Source of the DNA: Catenulispora acidiphila DSM 44928
Lineage (GTDB): Bacteria > Actinomycetota > Actinomycetes > Streptomycetales > Catenulisporaceae
DNA: 64,000 nt
Reading direction: 5' to 3'
Assembly: GCF_000024025.1 (NCBI RefSeq)
Contig: NC_013131.1
Coordinates: 9,032,229 to 9,096,228 of the forward strand
Part shown: positions 1-7,713 of the stretch, piece by piece
Layout: each line of letters begins with the position of its first letter
Position numbering within the stretch: position 1 is the first letter of the stretch
Program-made: the position numbers and the translations under genes
The notes under the pieces: generated by a model
Seen by the model: only the letters and a program-made list of their open reading frames with translations
Database searches by the model: none
What the model was told of the DNA's origin: nothing

Positions 1-16
1 TGGACGCTCACGCCGC

Positions 17-121
17 TCAGCGGCTGCGGCGGTCCAGCGCCTGCTGCAGCGCTTCGCGGGCAGCGGCGGCGGCCTCCGCGGAGGAGGCCGGGGAGGTGCG
101 GGGACGGCGGGTGCGGGTCAT
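17..121 (-). CDS. small Arg/Ala-rich ORF, 34 aa
   Basis: A complete 34-codon frame runs from an ATG to a TGA at the left edge. A GGAG Shine-Dalgarno lies 6 nt before the ATG. The peptide begins MTRTRRPRTS and then has an Ala-rich helix-like stretch ending in RRSR, so it is basic and amphipathic. I do not recognise it, and it has no visible signal peptide or Cys. Support is limited to the ribosome binding site and GC-rich codon ends. It could be a spurious frame. Confidence 0.3.
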   Translation of the reverse strand: MTRTRRPRTSPASSAEAAAAAREALQQALDRRSR

Positions 122-380
122 GGCGGACTCCAGACAGGCTCGTGATAGCGGATGGTCGTCTTAAGGGGAGGACGACTCCGAAGGGTGCCGGAGTACAGCT
201 GAGGAACTACCGCGGTAAGGGTGGCCTGCGGCGCAAGGAAAACACTAGGACATCCGACTAAATCTTGTCTGCGCCCCGGGCGGATGTTCTTACGATGTGA
301 GACCACCGCGATGCGCCCCGCTCCGTCCCCCTTCGCCGCCGGAGTGCCGGTTCCGCCCCGGCAGCGAAGAATCAGGGGCT

Positions 381-1211
381 ATGAGCCAGGCTCCCGCGCA
401 CACCCCCGACACCGCCGCGCACCAGCCCGATCCACCCCGCGAACGCTACGGCGACCGCCTGTTCCGCCCGGAGCGCCTCGACACCGAGATCCCCCGCCTG
501 TCCGCCCGCGCGGCCATGTACGACGACCACACCTTCGGCTGCCTGAAGGCGCTCGGCGTATCCCCCGGATGGCGCTGCCTGGACGTCGGCACGGGCCCGG
601 GCCACGTCGCCCGCTGGCTCGCCGCCGCCGTCGGCCCGCAGGGCACCGTCACAGCCCTGGACCGCAGCACCCGCATGCTGGACACCTACGCCCACCCCCC
701 GAACCTCGACGCCCTCGAAGCCGACGCCCTGACCGCCGAACCGGGCCGCTACGACCTCGTCCACTGCCGCCTCACCCTGATGCACACCCCGCAACGCGCC
801 GCCCTCCTGGCCCGCATGGCCTCCTGGGTCCGCCCCGGCGGCTGGCTCATCGTCGGCGACGACGTCGACTTCGCCACCCACTCCTCACCCCACCAAGCAC
901 TCCGCCAAACCTTCGCCGCCATGCGCCGCATGCTGAACACCACCATCGGCACCGACTTCCACTTCGCCCGCGACTACCCCGGCCACCTCCGCGAACTCGG
1001 CCTGACCCCCATCGGCGAACAGGCCACCACCCCGACCCTGCGCGCCGGCACCGCCCCCAACGAATTCTGGCTCCGCACCTGGGACCAACTCTGGCCGCGC
1101 ATGGAACTCGACGAGGCGGTCTACCGGGAGGCGCGCCGCCTGTTGCAGGACCCTGAGGTCGTCGACCTGTCGCTGACGCACATCACGGCTTGGGGGCGGC
1201 GGCCCGAGTAG
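381..1211 (+). CDS. SAM-dependent methyltransferase (class I)
   Basis: A 276-residue protein with a class I Rossmann methyltransferase core. The SAM-binding motif I DVGTGPG is at residues 68-74, followed by an acidic residue after strand 2 (TALDRST) and motif IV-like YDLVHCRLTL. This fits the Methyltransf_11/25 type of small-molecule or quinone methyltransferases. The ATG at 381 was chosen over a frame-compatible ATG at 297 because AGGGG lies just upstream and the upstream codons are low-complexity. The gene stands alone with no operon partner. The substrate cannot be inferred. Confidence 0.85.
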   Translation: MSQAPAHTPDTAAHQPDPPRERYGDRLFRPERLDTEIPRLSARAAMYDDHTFGCLKALGVSPGWRCLDVGTGPGHVARWLAAAVGPQGTVTALDRSTRMLDTYAHPPNLDALEADALTAEPGRYDLVHCRLTLMHTPQRAALLARMASWVRPGGWLIVGDDVDFATHSSPHQALRQTFAAMRRMLNTTIGTDFHFARDYPGHLRELGLTPIGEQATTPTLRAGTAPNEFWLRTWDQLWPRMELDEAVYREARRLLQDPEVVDLSLTHITAWGRRPE

Positions 1212-1720
1212 CGGTCGCGACCGTCAGCGGGCGTCGGCGACCATGGTCACCAGAGGTCCCAGCACGCGCCGTGTCTCGGGCGGGCGTCAGGCTCGGCAAG
1301 GTGCTCGAGGTCGCCGCCGGCCCGGTACGTGCTCGCGACGAGCACGCTGTACGTCCGGAATTCCGCTCGCGCACGCCGTTCGAGCCTGTTGGCGTAGACG
1401 GCCAGGGTGCTGCGGCGCTTGCCCCGCCAATACGGCAGCAGGACAAGCCGAGGCGGCATGCCCTCCCGGTATCTGACCGGGAGGTGGTGATCGGTGCGGG
1501 ACACGCTGACTCCAGCGGCTGTCCCGTCAGAGACTCTGACGGCGCCTAATGGTCGGCGCCGGTGAACCGCCCGCTCAGTCGCGTACGCATGCCCCCGATA
1601 CTGCCCGCTCGGCCGCACTCGCCGCGACCGGTTTCCCGTGCCCCGCACGCCGACGGGCGGCCCCGGAATCCGGGACCGCCCGTCGCAGTGTTCTGTCTGA
1701 CCGGCTCGGGCCGGCGGTGC
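1212..1720. other. gene-poor stretch of 509 nt
   Basis: No convincing gene lies between the methyltransferase and serA. A 133-codon minus-strand frame at 1247-1648 contains a protein-like part (MPPRLVLLPYWRGKRR, then YANRLERRARAEF), but it lacks a ribosome binding site and I recognise no family. It may be a decayed gene. A 9-bp hairpin at 1463-1485 (CCTCCCGGT, loop ATCTG, ACCGGGAGG) sits inside it. Confidence 0.4.
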
Positions 1721-3328
1721 TCAGTTCTCCAGCGAGATGCTGTGCACCGCGGTGGCGCCGATGGCGGCCTTGATCTCCTCGAGCAGGCCGGCCGGGACCA
1801 CCGAGTCGACGGTGAGGGCGACCAGGGCCTCGCCGCCCTTGGCGGCGCGGGCGACCTGCATGCCGCCGATGTTGATGCCCGCGGCGCCGAGGACGCCGCC
1901 GAGCTGGCCGACGACGCCGGGGCGGTCGGTGTAGCGCAGGAAGAGCAGGTGCTCGGCGATGGTGACGTCGAGCTGGAAGCCGTCGACCTCGACGATCTTC
2001 TCGACCAGGCGCGGGCCGGTGACGGTGCCGGAGACCGAGACCACCGAGCCGTCGGCCAGGACGCCGCGGACCGTGGTCATGTTGCGGTAGTCCGGGCTGT
2101 CCGAGCTGGTCGTCAGCCGGACCTCCATGCCGCGCTCGGTGGCCAGCAGCGGGGCGTTGACGTAGGACACCGAGTGCTCGACCACGTCGGCGAACACGCC
2201 CTTGAGCGCGGCCAGCTCGAGCACCTTCACGTCGTGCTGGGTGATCTCGCCGCGGACGATCACGTCGAGCTGGGTCGGCGCGGCGCCGGCCAGGGCGGTG
2301 AAGACCCGGCCCAGGCGCTCGGCCAGCGGCAGGCCGGGACGCACGTCCTCGGCGATGGTGCCGCCCTGCACGTTCACCGCGTCCGGGACCAGCTCGCCGG
2401 CCAGCGCCAGGCGCACCGACTTGGCCACCGCGATGCCGGCCTTCTCCTGGGCCTCGTCGGTCGAGGCGCCCAGGTGCGGGGTCACGACGACCTGGTCCAG
2501 GTCGAACAGCGGGGACTCGGTGCACGGCTCGGTGAGGAACACGTCGACCCCGGCGCCGCCGACCCGGCCCTCCTTGATCGCGATGGCCAGCGCGGCCTCG
2601 TCCACGATCCCGCCGCGCGCCGCGTTGATGATCCGGACGCCCGGCTTGACCTTGGTCAGCGCCTCCTCACCGATGAGCCCGAGGGTCTCGGGGGTCTTCG
2701 GCAGGTGCACGGTGATGAAGTCGGACTCGGCCAGCAGCTCGTCCAGGCTGACGACCTTCGCGCCGAGCTGCCCGGCCCGGGCCGGCTGCACGTAGGGGTC
2801 GTAGGCCAGCAGCCGCACGCCGAACGGCGCCAGGCGCTGGGCGACCAGCTGCCCGATCCGGCCGAAGCCGACGATGCCGACGACCTTCTCGTCCAGCTCC
2901 ACGCCGGTGAACTTGCTGCGCTCCCACTTGCCGGACTTCAGCGAGGCGTTCGCCTTGGGGATGTGCCGCGCGGTGGCCAGCAGCAGCGCGATCGCCAGCT
3001 CCGCGGCGGAGGTGATGTTCGAGGTGGGGGCGTTGACCACCATGACGCCGGCCTTGGTGGCGGCGCCGACGTCGACGTTGTCCAGGCCGACGCCGGCCCG
3101 GGCGACGACCTTCAGCTGCCCGGCGACGGCCAGCGCCTCGGCGTTCACCTTGGTCGCGGAGCGCACCAGCAGGGCGTCGGCCTCGGGGAGCGCGGCGAGC
3201 AGCTCGGCGCGGTCGGCGCCGTTGCAGTGCCGGATCTCGAAATCGGGGCCGAGCGCGTCGACGGTGGCCGGCGACAGCTCCTCGGCGATCAGGACGACGG
3301 GTTTGGCGGACACCACGGCCTTGGTCAC
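1721..3328 (-). CDS. serA: D-3-phosphoglycerate dehydrogenase (SerA), long ACT-domain form
   Basis: Oxidises 3-phosphoglycerate to 3-phosphohydroxypyruvate with NAD+, the first step of L-serine synthesis in the cytosol. The 535 residues match the actinobacterial long form. They comprise an N-terminal substrate domain, an NAD-binding Rossmann motif GFGRIG, the catalytic region INAARGGIVDE and TPHLGAST (catalytic His), an intervening domain, and a C-terminal ACT domain (FLRYTDRPGVVG) for serine feedback. The start is the GTG at 3328, with GGAAG 7 nt upstream. An upstream in-frame ATG would add 16 residues with no signal. It is a single gene, divergent from mrp. A TACACT box at 3406-3411 (read on the minus strand) may be its -10. 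Confidence 0.96.
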   Translation of the reverse strand: MTKAVVSAKPVVLIAEELSPATVDALGPDFEIRHCNGADRAELLAALPEADALLVRSATKVNAEALAVAGQLKVVARAGVGLDNVDVGAATKAGVMVVNAPTSNITSAAELAIALLLATARHIPKANASLKSGKWERSKFTGVELDEKVVGIVGFGRIGQLVAQRLAPFGVRLLAYDPYVQPARAGQLGAKVVSLDELLAESDFITVHLPKTPETLGLIGEEALTKVKPGVRIINAARGGIVDEAALAIAIKEGRVGGAGVDVFLTEPCTESPLFDLDQVVVTPHLGASTDEAQEKAGIAVAKSVRLALAGELVPDAVNVQGGTIAEDVRPGLPLAERLGRVFTALAGAAPTQLDVIVRGEITQHDVKVLELAALKGVFADVVEHSVSYVNAPLLATERGMEVRLTTSSDSPDYRNMTTVRGVLADGSVVSVSGTVTGPRLVEKIVEVDGFQLDVTIAEHLLFLRYTDRPGVVGQLGGVLGAAGINIGGMQVARAAKGGEALVALTVDSVVPAGLLEEIKAAIGATAVHSISLEN

Positions 3329-3601
3329 GACAGCTCTTCCTTCACGCAGGTCAGAAGTGAATTCGCCCGGATCCACGACGCTGTGATGTGGGCTGTACGC
3401 GCCTCAGTGTAGACCTTGCACGGCGGCCCTCACGTTCCTCGCCGCGTAATGAGACACGGTGTCGACCGGACAAGAACCGGACAAGATGGAGTGCCACCGG
3501 CGCGCTACCGGAGCGAGAATGCCCCCGCCGAGGCGCACGCGCCGCCATCTCGCGTGACGCAGCGCATACAAGGCGGCGTCCGTGTCCGCGCGGCGAAGAC
3601 G

Positions 3602-3607
3602 TAGCAT
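3602..3607 (+). promoter_or_regulatory. -10 box of leaderless mrp transcript
   Basis: TAGCAT ends 7 nt before the mrp ATG, the spacing expected if transcription starts at the start codon. No Shine-Dalgarno is present and the -35 is not recognisable. Confidence 0.45.
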
Positions 3608-3614
3608 CGACGGT

Positions 3615-4769
3615 ATGAGTATCGCCGTCGAGCATGGGATCACCGAGGACGCCATCCACAAGGCGCTCTCCAAGGTCCAGGACCCTGAGATCCACCGCTC
3701 CATCACCGAGCTGGACATGGTGAAAGAGGTCCATGTCGCCGCCGACGGCACCGTCAAGGTGGCCATCTTCCTCACGGTCGCCGGCTGTCCGATGAAGGAC
3801 CGGCTCACCAACGACATCAAGTCCGAGGTCGGCACCATCGCCGGCGTGAGCGCCGTCGAGGTCGAGCTCGACGTGATGAGCTCGGAGCAGCGCGAGGCGC
3901 TGAAGACCAAGCTGCGCGGCGGCCAGGTCGACCGGGAGATCCCGTTCGCCCAGCCCGGCAGCCTGACCCGGGTGTACGCGATCGCCTCCGGCAAGGGCGG
4001 CGTCGGCAAGTCCTCCGTCACTGTGAACCTGGCGGCGGCGCTGGTCGCCAAGGGTCTGAAGGTCGGCGTCGTGGACGCCGACATCTACGGCCACTCGATC
4101 CCGCGCATGCTCGGCGTCACCGAGCCGCCCACGCCGATCGACGACATGATCCTGGCGCCGACCGCGCCGTCGGGCGTGAAGGTCATCTCCATCGGCATGT
4201 TCACCCCGGGCAACTCCCCGGTGGTCTGGCGCGGACCGATGCTGCACCGCGCGATCCAGCAGTTCCTCGGCGACGTCTACTGGGGCGACCTGGACGTCCT
4301 CCTGCTGGACCTGCCGCCCGGCACCGGCGACATCGCGATCTCGGTGGCCCAGCTGGTCCCGAACGCCGAGATCCTGGTCGTCACCACGCCGCAGCAGGCC
4401 GCCGCCGAGGTGGCCGAGCGCGCCGGCACCATCGCCGTGCAGACCCGCCAGCGCATCACCGGCGTCATCGAGAACATGTCCTGGATGCCGTGCCCGCACT
4501 GCGGCGAGCAGGTCGACGTCTTCGGCAGCGGCGGCGGCGAGACCGTGGCCGAGGCCCTGACCCGCGCCACCGGCACCAAGGTCCCGGTCCTGGGCCAGAT
4601 CCCGATCGACGTCCGGCTGCGCGAGGGCGGCGACAACGGCCAGCCGCTCACCGCCTCCGACCCCGACTCCCCCGCGGCCCAGGTCCTGATCGGCATCGCG
4701 GACAAGATCGCGACCCGCAGCCGCGGACTGGTCGGCATGTCGCTGGGCGTCTCCCCGGTCCGCAAGTAG
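3615..4769 (+). CDS. mrp: Mrp/NBP35-family Fe-S cluster carrier ATPase
   Basis: A 384-residue protein that probably assembles and delivers 4Fe-4S clusters to apo-proteins in the cytosol. An N-terminal MIP18/DUF59 domain (about residues 10-90, with the GCPM Cys) is followed by a ParA/SIMIBI P-loop ATPase with deviant Walker A GKGGVGKSS at about 126-134, Walker B LLLDLPPGTGD, and the bridging CPHC pair that binds the shared cluster in NBP35 homologs. The ATG at 3615 follows a TAGCAT box with no Shine-Dalgarno, so the mRNA is probably leaderless. The protein has the usual length for the DUF59-Mrp fusion. Confidence 0.95.
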   Translation: MSIAVEHGITEDAIHKALSKVQDPEIHRSITELDMVKEVHVAADGTVKVAIFLTVAGCPMKDRLTNDIKSEVGTIAGVSAVEVELDVMSSEQREALKTKLRGGQVDREIPFAQPGSLTRVYAIASGKGGVGKSSVTVNLAAALVAKGLKVGVVDADIYGHSIPRMLGVTEPPTPIDDMILAPTAPSGVKVISIGMFTPGNSPVVWRGPMLHRAIQQFLGDVYWGDLDVLLLDLPPGTGDIAISVAQLVPNAEILVVTTPQQAAAEVAERAGTIAVQTRQRITGVIENMSWMPCPHCGEQVDVFGSGGGETVAEALTRATGTKVPVLGQIPIDVRLREGGDNGQPLTASDPDSPAAQVLIGIADKIATRSRGLVGMSLGVSPVRK

Positions 4770-4848
4770 CACGAGCGGCAGGACCGGCACGACCGTCTCG
4801 CACGGACGACGTCTCGCAGGACACTGACCGCGTGCCACGATGAGGGGC

Positions 4849-5865
4849 ATGCGGTCAGTACCTCTGCTCGGCGATGTCCTGACGGCCCAGCTCGGCGCTC
4901 CGAAGCGGGTCAAGACGCTCAGCAGCAGCCCGCGCTCGGCGGTCTGGCGCGCGGCCTTCGGCGGCACTCCGGCGGTGATCAAGCATCTGGTCCCCGGCGA
5001 CGGCGCGGACGACTTCTTCGCCCGCGAGGTCGCGGCTCTGCAGGCGGCATCGGCCGTGCAGCCGCCGGTGGTGCCGCGTCTGCTCGGCGCGGATCCGGTC
5101 GAGCGCACGCTGGTGACGGAGTACGTGGAGGAACGCCCGCCTGCCGCAAATTGGGTCGTCGCGTACGCGGCAGCGCTGGGACGACTGCACGGAGCACCGA
5201 CGGAAGGCGTCGATCTGCCGCGCTGGAACGGACCGACGAGTGCGGACGTCGAGGCGTTTGTGAAGCTTGCGGCATGGCTCGGCGCAACGGATACCGACAA
5301 AGCTTCCGCAGAGCTCGAAGACCTGCTCACTCGCTTGAAGACGCGGTCCTCTCGCCGAGACCTGCTGCACGGCGATCCCTGCCCGACCAACGACCTGCAC
5401 ACGGCACAAGGCGTCCGGTTCATCGACTTCGAGCAGGCGTCGCTGGGTGACGGGATGGTCGAGTCGGCGTATCTGCGCATCGGTTTCCCGACCTGTTGGT
5501 GCTCGACCACCCAGCCGCCCGAGCTGCTCGCCGAAGCCGAGGCGGCGTACTCCGCCGCGTCGGGACGCACCATCGACGAACACGAACTCGCCGACGCCTG
5601 CACGAGTTGGACGATCCGCGGCGACGCGCTCGTCGAGCGCGCGTTCCGGGAGACGCAGGACCACCTCGCGCGGCTCGCCGTCGAGGACTGGAAGTGGTGG
5701 ACGGTCAGCGCCCGCGACCGGCTGGCGTACCGGCTCGGCGTGATCGGAGGTCTCGCCGCCGACGACGGTCCGCTCGGCGAGACGGCGCGACTCGCCGGGT
5801 GGATGCGGGCGGCGATGCTCGCGCGGTGGCCGGGACTGCGGCCGCTGCCGGCGAAGCGGCCTTGA
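4849..5865 (+). CDS. aminoglycoside phosphotransferase-like small-molecule kinase
   Basis: A 338-residue APH/choline-kinase-fold protein. A lysine-bearing strand (PAVIKHLVPG) sits in the N lobe, and the catalytic loop LLHGDPCPTND is followed by the metal-binding FIDFEQASLGDG. The substrate is unknown. Distance from resistance loci argues against calling it a resistance enzyme. The start is uncertain: ATG 4849 has a CACGAT box 7 nt upstream, and ATG 4840 is in frame but has no signal. It is followed by a strong terminator. Confidence 0.75.
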   Translation: MRSVPLLGDVLTAQLGAPKRVKTLSSSPRSAVWRAAFGGTPAVIKHLVPGDGADDFFAREVAALQAASAVQPPVVPRLLGADPVERTLVTEYVEERPPAANWVVAYAAALGRLHGAPTEGVDLPRWNGPTSADVEAFVKLAAWLGATDTDKASAELEDLLTRLKTRSSRRDLLHGDPCPTNDLHTAQGVRFIDFEQASLGDGMVESAYLRIGFPTCWCSTTQPPELLAEAEAAYSAASGRTIDEHELADACTSWTIRGDALVERAFRETQDHLARLAVEDWKWWTVSARDRLAYRLGVIGGLAADDGPLGETARLAGWMRAAMLARWPGLRPLPAKRP

Positions 5866-5887
5866 GCGTTGCCCCACAAAGCACCGA

Positions 5888-5914
5888 GGGCCGACCCCCG
5901 AAAAGGGTCGGCCC
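5888..5914. terminator. bidirectional hairpin terminator
   Basis: A perfect 10-bp inverted repeat GGGCCGACCC / GGGTCGGCCC has a 7-nt A-rich loop. It lies between the convergent kinase gene and the small gene downstream of whiB7. Confidence 0.75.
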
Positions 5915-6001
5915 TGCTCACAGCGTCTCACAGTGGACCGGCCGCGACTACGGACACTGATGTCCGCAGCCGCCGGCCTCTGTCCTGAAGTGCGGTGTCC
6001 C

Positions 6002-6307
6002 TCAGCTCAGGAACAGCCCGGCGAGCGTCCGGCGCGCACGCCGCCCGCTCTCCTTGCGCACACGGCTCGCCTCGCGCCGCAGACGCTGGCGCTCCGCCTG
6101 GTCGCGCAGCTCTTGTGATCGGTAGCGTGCGGCTTCTTCGTACTGGAATAGCATCTGAAAACTCCTTGTGGGATCGCCGGTCTCGGCGGTCGCTGAAATC
6201 TGTCTCGGGTACTGCTCGAACTGCAGGTCCTGCTGTGCCTGCTGCGGGTTCTCGGCGAGGCCGGGACGGCGCAGCATGCGCTGGCGGGGAAGACCGTGGG
6301 CGCTCAT
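6002..6307 (-). CDS. small basic protein translationally coupled to whiB7
   Basis: A 101-residue, Arg/Gln-rich, predicted helical protein with no Cys, signal peptide or membrane segment. The stretch from about residue 50 to 90 (YEEAARYRSQELRDQAERQ) looks like a long amphipathic or coiled helix. Its ATG overlaps the whiB7 stop in an ATGA arrangement, so it is almost certainly co-translated with WhiB7. I do not recognise the family. Coupling suggests a role linked to WhiB7, but no function is visible. Confidence 0.65.
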   Translation of the reverse strand: MSAHGLPRQRMLRRPGLAENPQQAQQDLQFEQYPRQISATAETGDPTRSFQMLFQYEEAARYRSQELRDQAERQRLRREASRVRKESGRRARRTLAGLFLS

Positions 6308-6645
6308 GCCGGGATCGCAACCTTCTTGGCGGCCTCGACCGCGGCGGCGGCCTCGGCGGCGATCTGGGCCTCGACCAGAGCGGCGTCCTTGCGGGGACGC
6401 CCACGCGGCCGCTTGCGCGCCACGATCACACCCTGGACGAAGAGCTCACCGCCCCAGACCCCCCACGGCTCGCGGCGCTCGAGAGCGCCGGCCAGGCACG
6501 CGGACTTCACCGGGCACTCGACGCAGATCGCCTTCGCGAACTCGACGTCGGTGGGAGTCTCGGCGAAGAACACCTCGGGGTCGTACGCCCGGCAGGGCAG
6601 GGTGGTGTCGGTCTGCTCGACGACCGTGTCGAACACGTTCTGCAC
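6304..6645 (-). CDS. whiB7: WhiB7-type (WblC) transcription factor
   Basis: A 113-residue Wbl protein. Four Cys at 18, 41, 44 and 50 should bind a 4Fe-4S cluster. The turn motif EPWGVWGGE at 59-67 contacts sigma-A region 4, and the C-terminal AT-hook RGRPRK at 81-86 is diagnostic of the WhiB7 subclass, which activates intrinsic antibiotic-resistance genes. The GTG start has GAGGTG 7 nt upstream. In M. tuberculosis whiB7 also lies beside uvrD2. The leader contains a strong hairpin and a 22-codon upstream frame, consistent with the attenuation control known for this family. An Ala-rich tail follows the hook. Confidence 0.92.
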   Translation of the reverse strand: MQNVFDTVVEQTDTTLPCRAYDPEVFFAETPTDVEFAKAICVECPVKSACLAGALERREPWGVWGGELFVQGVIVARKRPRGRPRKDAALVEAQIAAEAAAAVEAAKKVAIPA

Positions 6646-6659
6646 TGTGAGTCACCTCG

Positions 6660-6728
6660 TCAGTTGTCTTCTCCCGGCTTGAGTTCTTCAGACCGGGTCC
6701 TGCGGTACCGCTCCCGCCACGGGGTCAC
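6660..6728 (-). CDS. candidate 22-codon leader peptide of whiB7
   Basis: An upstream open frame begins with GTG and ends 14 nt before the whiB7 start, just before its Shine-Dalgarno. The peptide is Arg-rich (TPWRERYRRTRSEE) and includes one rare AGG codon. No Shine-Dalgarno is evident. Known whiB7/wblC genes carry translated leader frames that sense ribosome inhibition. Here the assignment rests on position only. Confidence 0.3.
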   Translation of the reverse strand: MTPWRERYRRTRSEELKPGEDN

Positions 6729-6762
6729 CGTCGCGGGCCGTACTGTCGTGCGGAAAACACGA

Positions 6763-6796
6763 AGGCCGCGGATCCCTTATCGGGATTCCGCGGCCT
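6763..6796 (-). terminator. strong hairpin with U-rich tail in the whiB7 leader
   Basis: A 14-bp stem with one bulge and a 5-nt loop. On the minus strand it is followed by TCGTGTTTTCC. It lies 27 nt after the stop of the 148-aa gene and 117 nt before whiB7. It can be read as the terminator of the upstream gene, or as the attenuator of a longer whiB7 transcript. Confidence 0.7.
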
Positions 6797-6823
6797 CAGG
6801 TCCTGCCGGCTGAAGAGAGCTCT

Positions 6824-7270
6824 TCATCCAGGTGGACCAGAGGTGCGGAAGTCCCACGGGGTCATCGGCTTGCTGCCGTTGTCGCCCTTGCTGCTGTCGT
6901 TGCTGTCGTCGTCGCGCTCGGAGGTGCCACTGCCGTCGATCGGCGCCTGCTCATCGGCCAGGATCCGGCCCGTCCCAGGAGCCGGGACCAGCTGGAAGAC
7001 CGGGCGCGGACGCTCTTGTCCCAGCTGACCGACATAGCCGTGCCGCTCCAGCAGGCCTTCGCCCAGGGCCACCAGACCCAGGAACCCGGCCGCGCCGGCC
7101 AAGCCGGTACCGGAGACGGACTCCACCTGCCACGCGGCGGCTGCCGAGCCGAAGCACTCCTGCCCGGACACCCGGCGGCAGTCGGCGGCGAAGGCTTCGA
7201 GCGCGCGGTAAACCGGCGCAGGGGTCATCGCAACACGGTTGTCGACAGCGGTGCCGGTCATGATCCTCAT
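6824..7270 (-). CDS. hypothetical protein, 148 aa, upstream of whiB7
   Basis: The ATG is preceded by a textbook AAGGAGG at 9-nt spacing, which makes the gene credible. Residues about 15-75 form an Ala/Gly-rich domain with two Cys (ADCRRVSGQECFG) and a hydrophobic stretch (GLAGAAGFLGLVALGEG). The last 45 residues are polar and low-complexity (Asp/Ser/Asn/Lys-rich), ending in a WDF motif. There is no signal peptide at the N terminus. I do not recognise it. It is transcribed toward whiB7 and ends 27 nt before the leader hairpin. Confidence 0.6.
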   Translation of the reverse strand: MRIMTGTAVDNRVAMTPAPVYRALEAFAADCRRVSGQECFGSAAAAWQVESVSGTGLAGAAGFLGLVALGEGLLERHGYVGQLGQERPRPVFQLVPAPGTGRILADEQAPIDGSGTSERDDDSNDSSKGDNGSKPMTPWDFRTSGPPG

Positions 7271-7713
7271 CGAAATTCGCCTCCTTCACTTCGCCTGGGT
7301 GTGGACAGAGCCGCTGGCAGTCGGCACCACACGTCGTACAGTTGGAATTCTTCAGTTGCGCACACAGTGGTGCTCTGGGCGATCTCTCGCCCGCATCGGA
7401 AGGTTAGATGATCCCCGTTAAGGGCCGCAATCTATTTTTGACCTGCGGTTTCGCCCCTGAGCCAGAACCCTGGCTCCGATAGCCCCCACCACCGGTCGAC
7501 ATAGTTGCCCCCAACCTCGACGCTGACCATGCTGTCAGAGCCGCACCCGGCTGTCACCCCTTTCACGGCAACTTTCTGGAAAACTTCGCGGGAAGATGAG
7601 TGAGGATTGAGTTGGAGGGCGGGGGCACTCCATATAGGTCGAGGGGCTAAGTTCCTGCGGTAGTACGGACACGGCTCCACGCGCTGGTAAATGGGTGAGG
7701 GATATAGGGGCGG
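7271..7713. other. divergent intergenic region, 443 nt
   Basis: Lies between two divergent genes and is less GC-rich than its surroundings. It contains a 7-bp hairpin at 7459-7476 (GAGCCAG/CTGGCTC) and T/A-rich patches near 7430. No convincing gene or clean promoter pair was identified. Confidence 0.4.

Noticed and set aside
208-217. TACCGCGGTA palindrome upstream of the methyltransferase
   Set aside because: A 10-bp dyad is too short to be meaningful in DNA of this composition, and no matching promoter was found.
1247-1648. 133-codon minus-strand frame
   Set aside because: No ribosome binding site, no recognised family and competing frames. Kept only as a note on the gene-poor stretch.
4849-5865. 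Aminoglycoside-resistance gene
   Set aside because: The APH fold is present but also typical of many metabolic kinases, and nothing nearby points to resistance.
3351-5921. 856-codon open frame antisense to mrp and the kinase gene
   Set aside because: It is a GC-rich antisense shadow. The plus-strand genes have full family motifs, and this frame has none.
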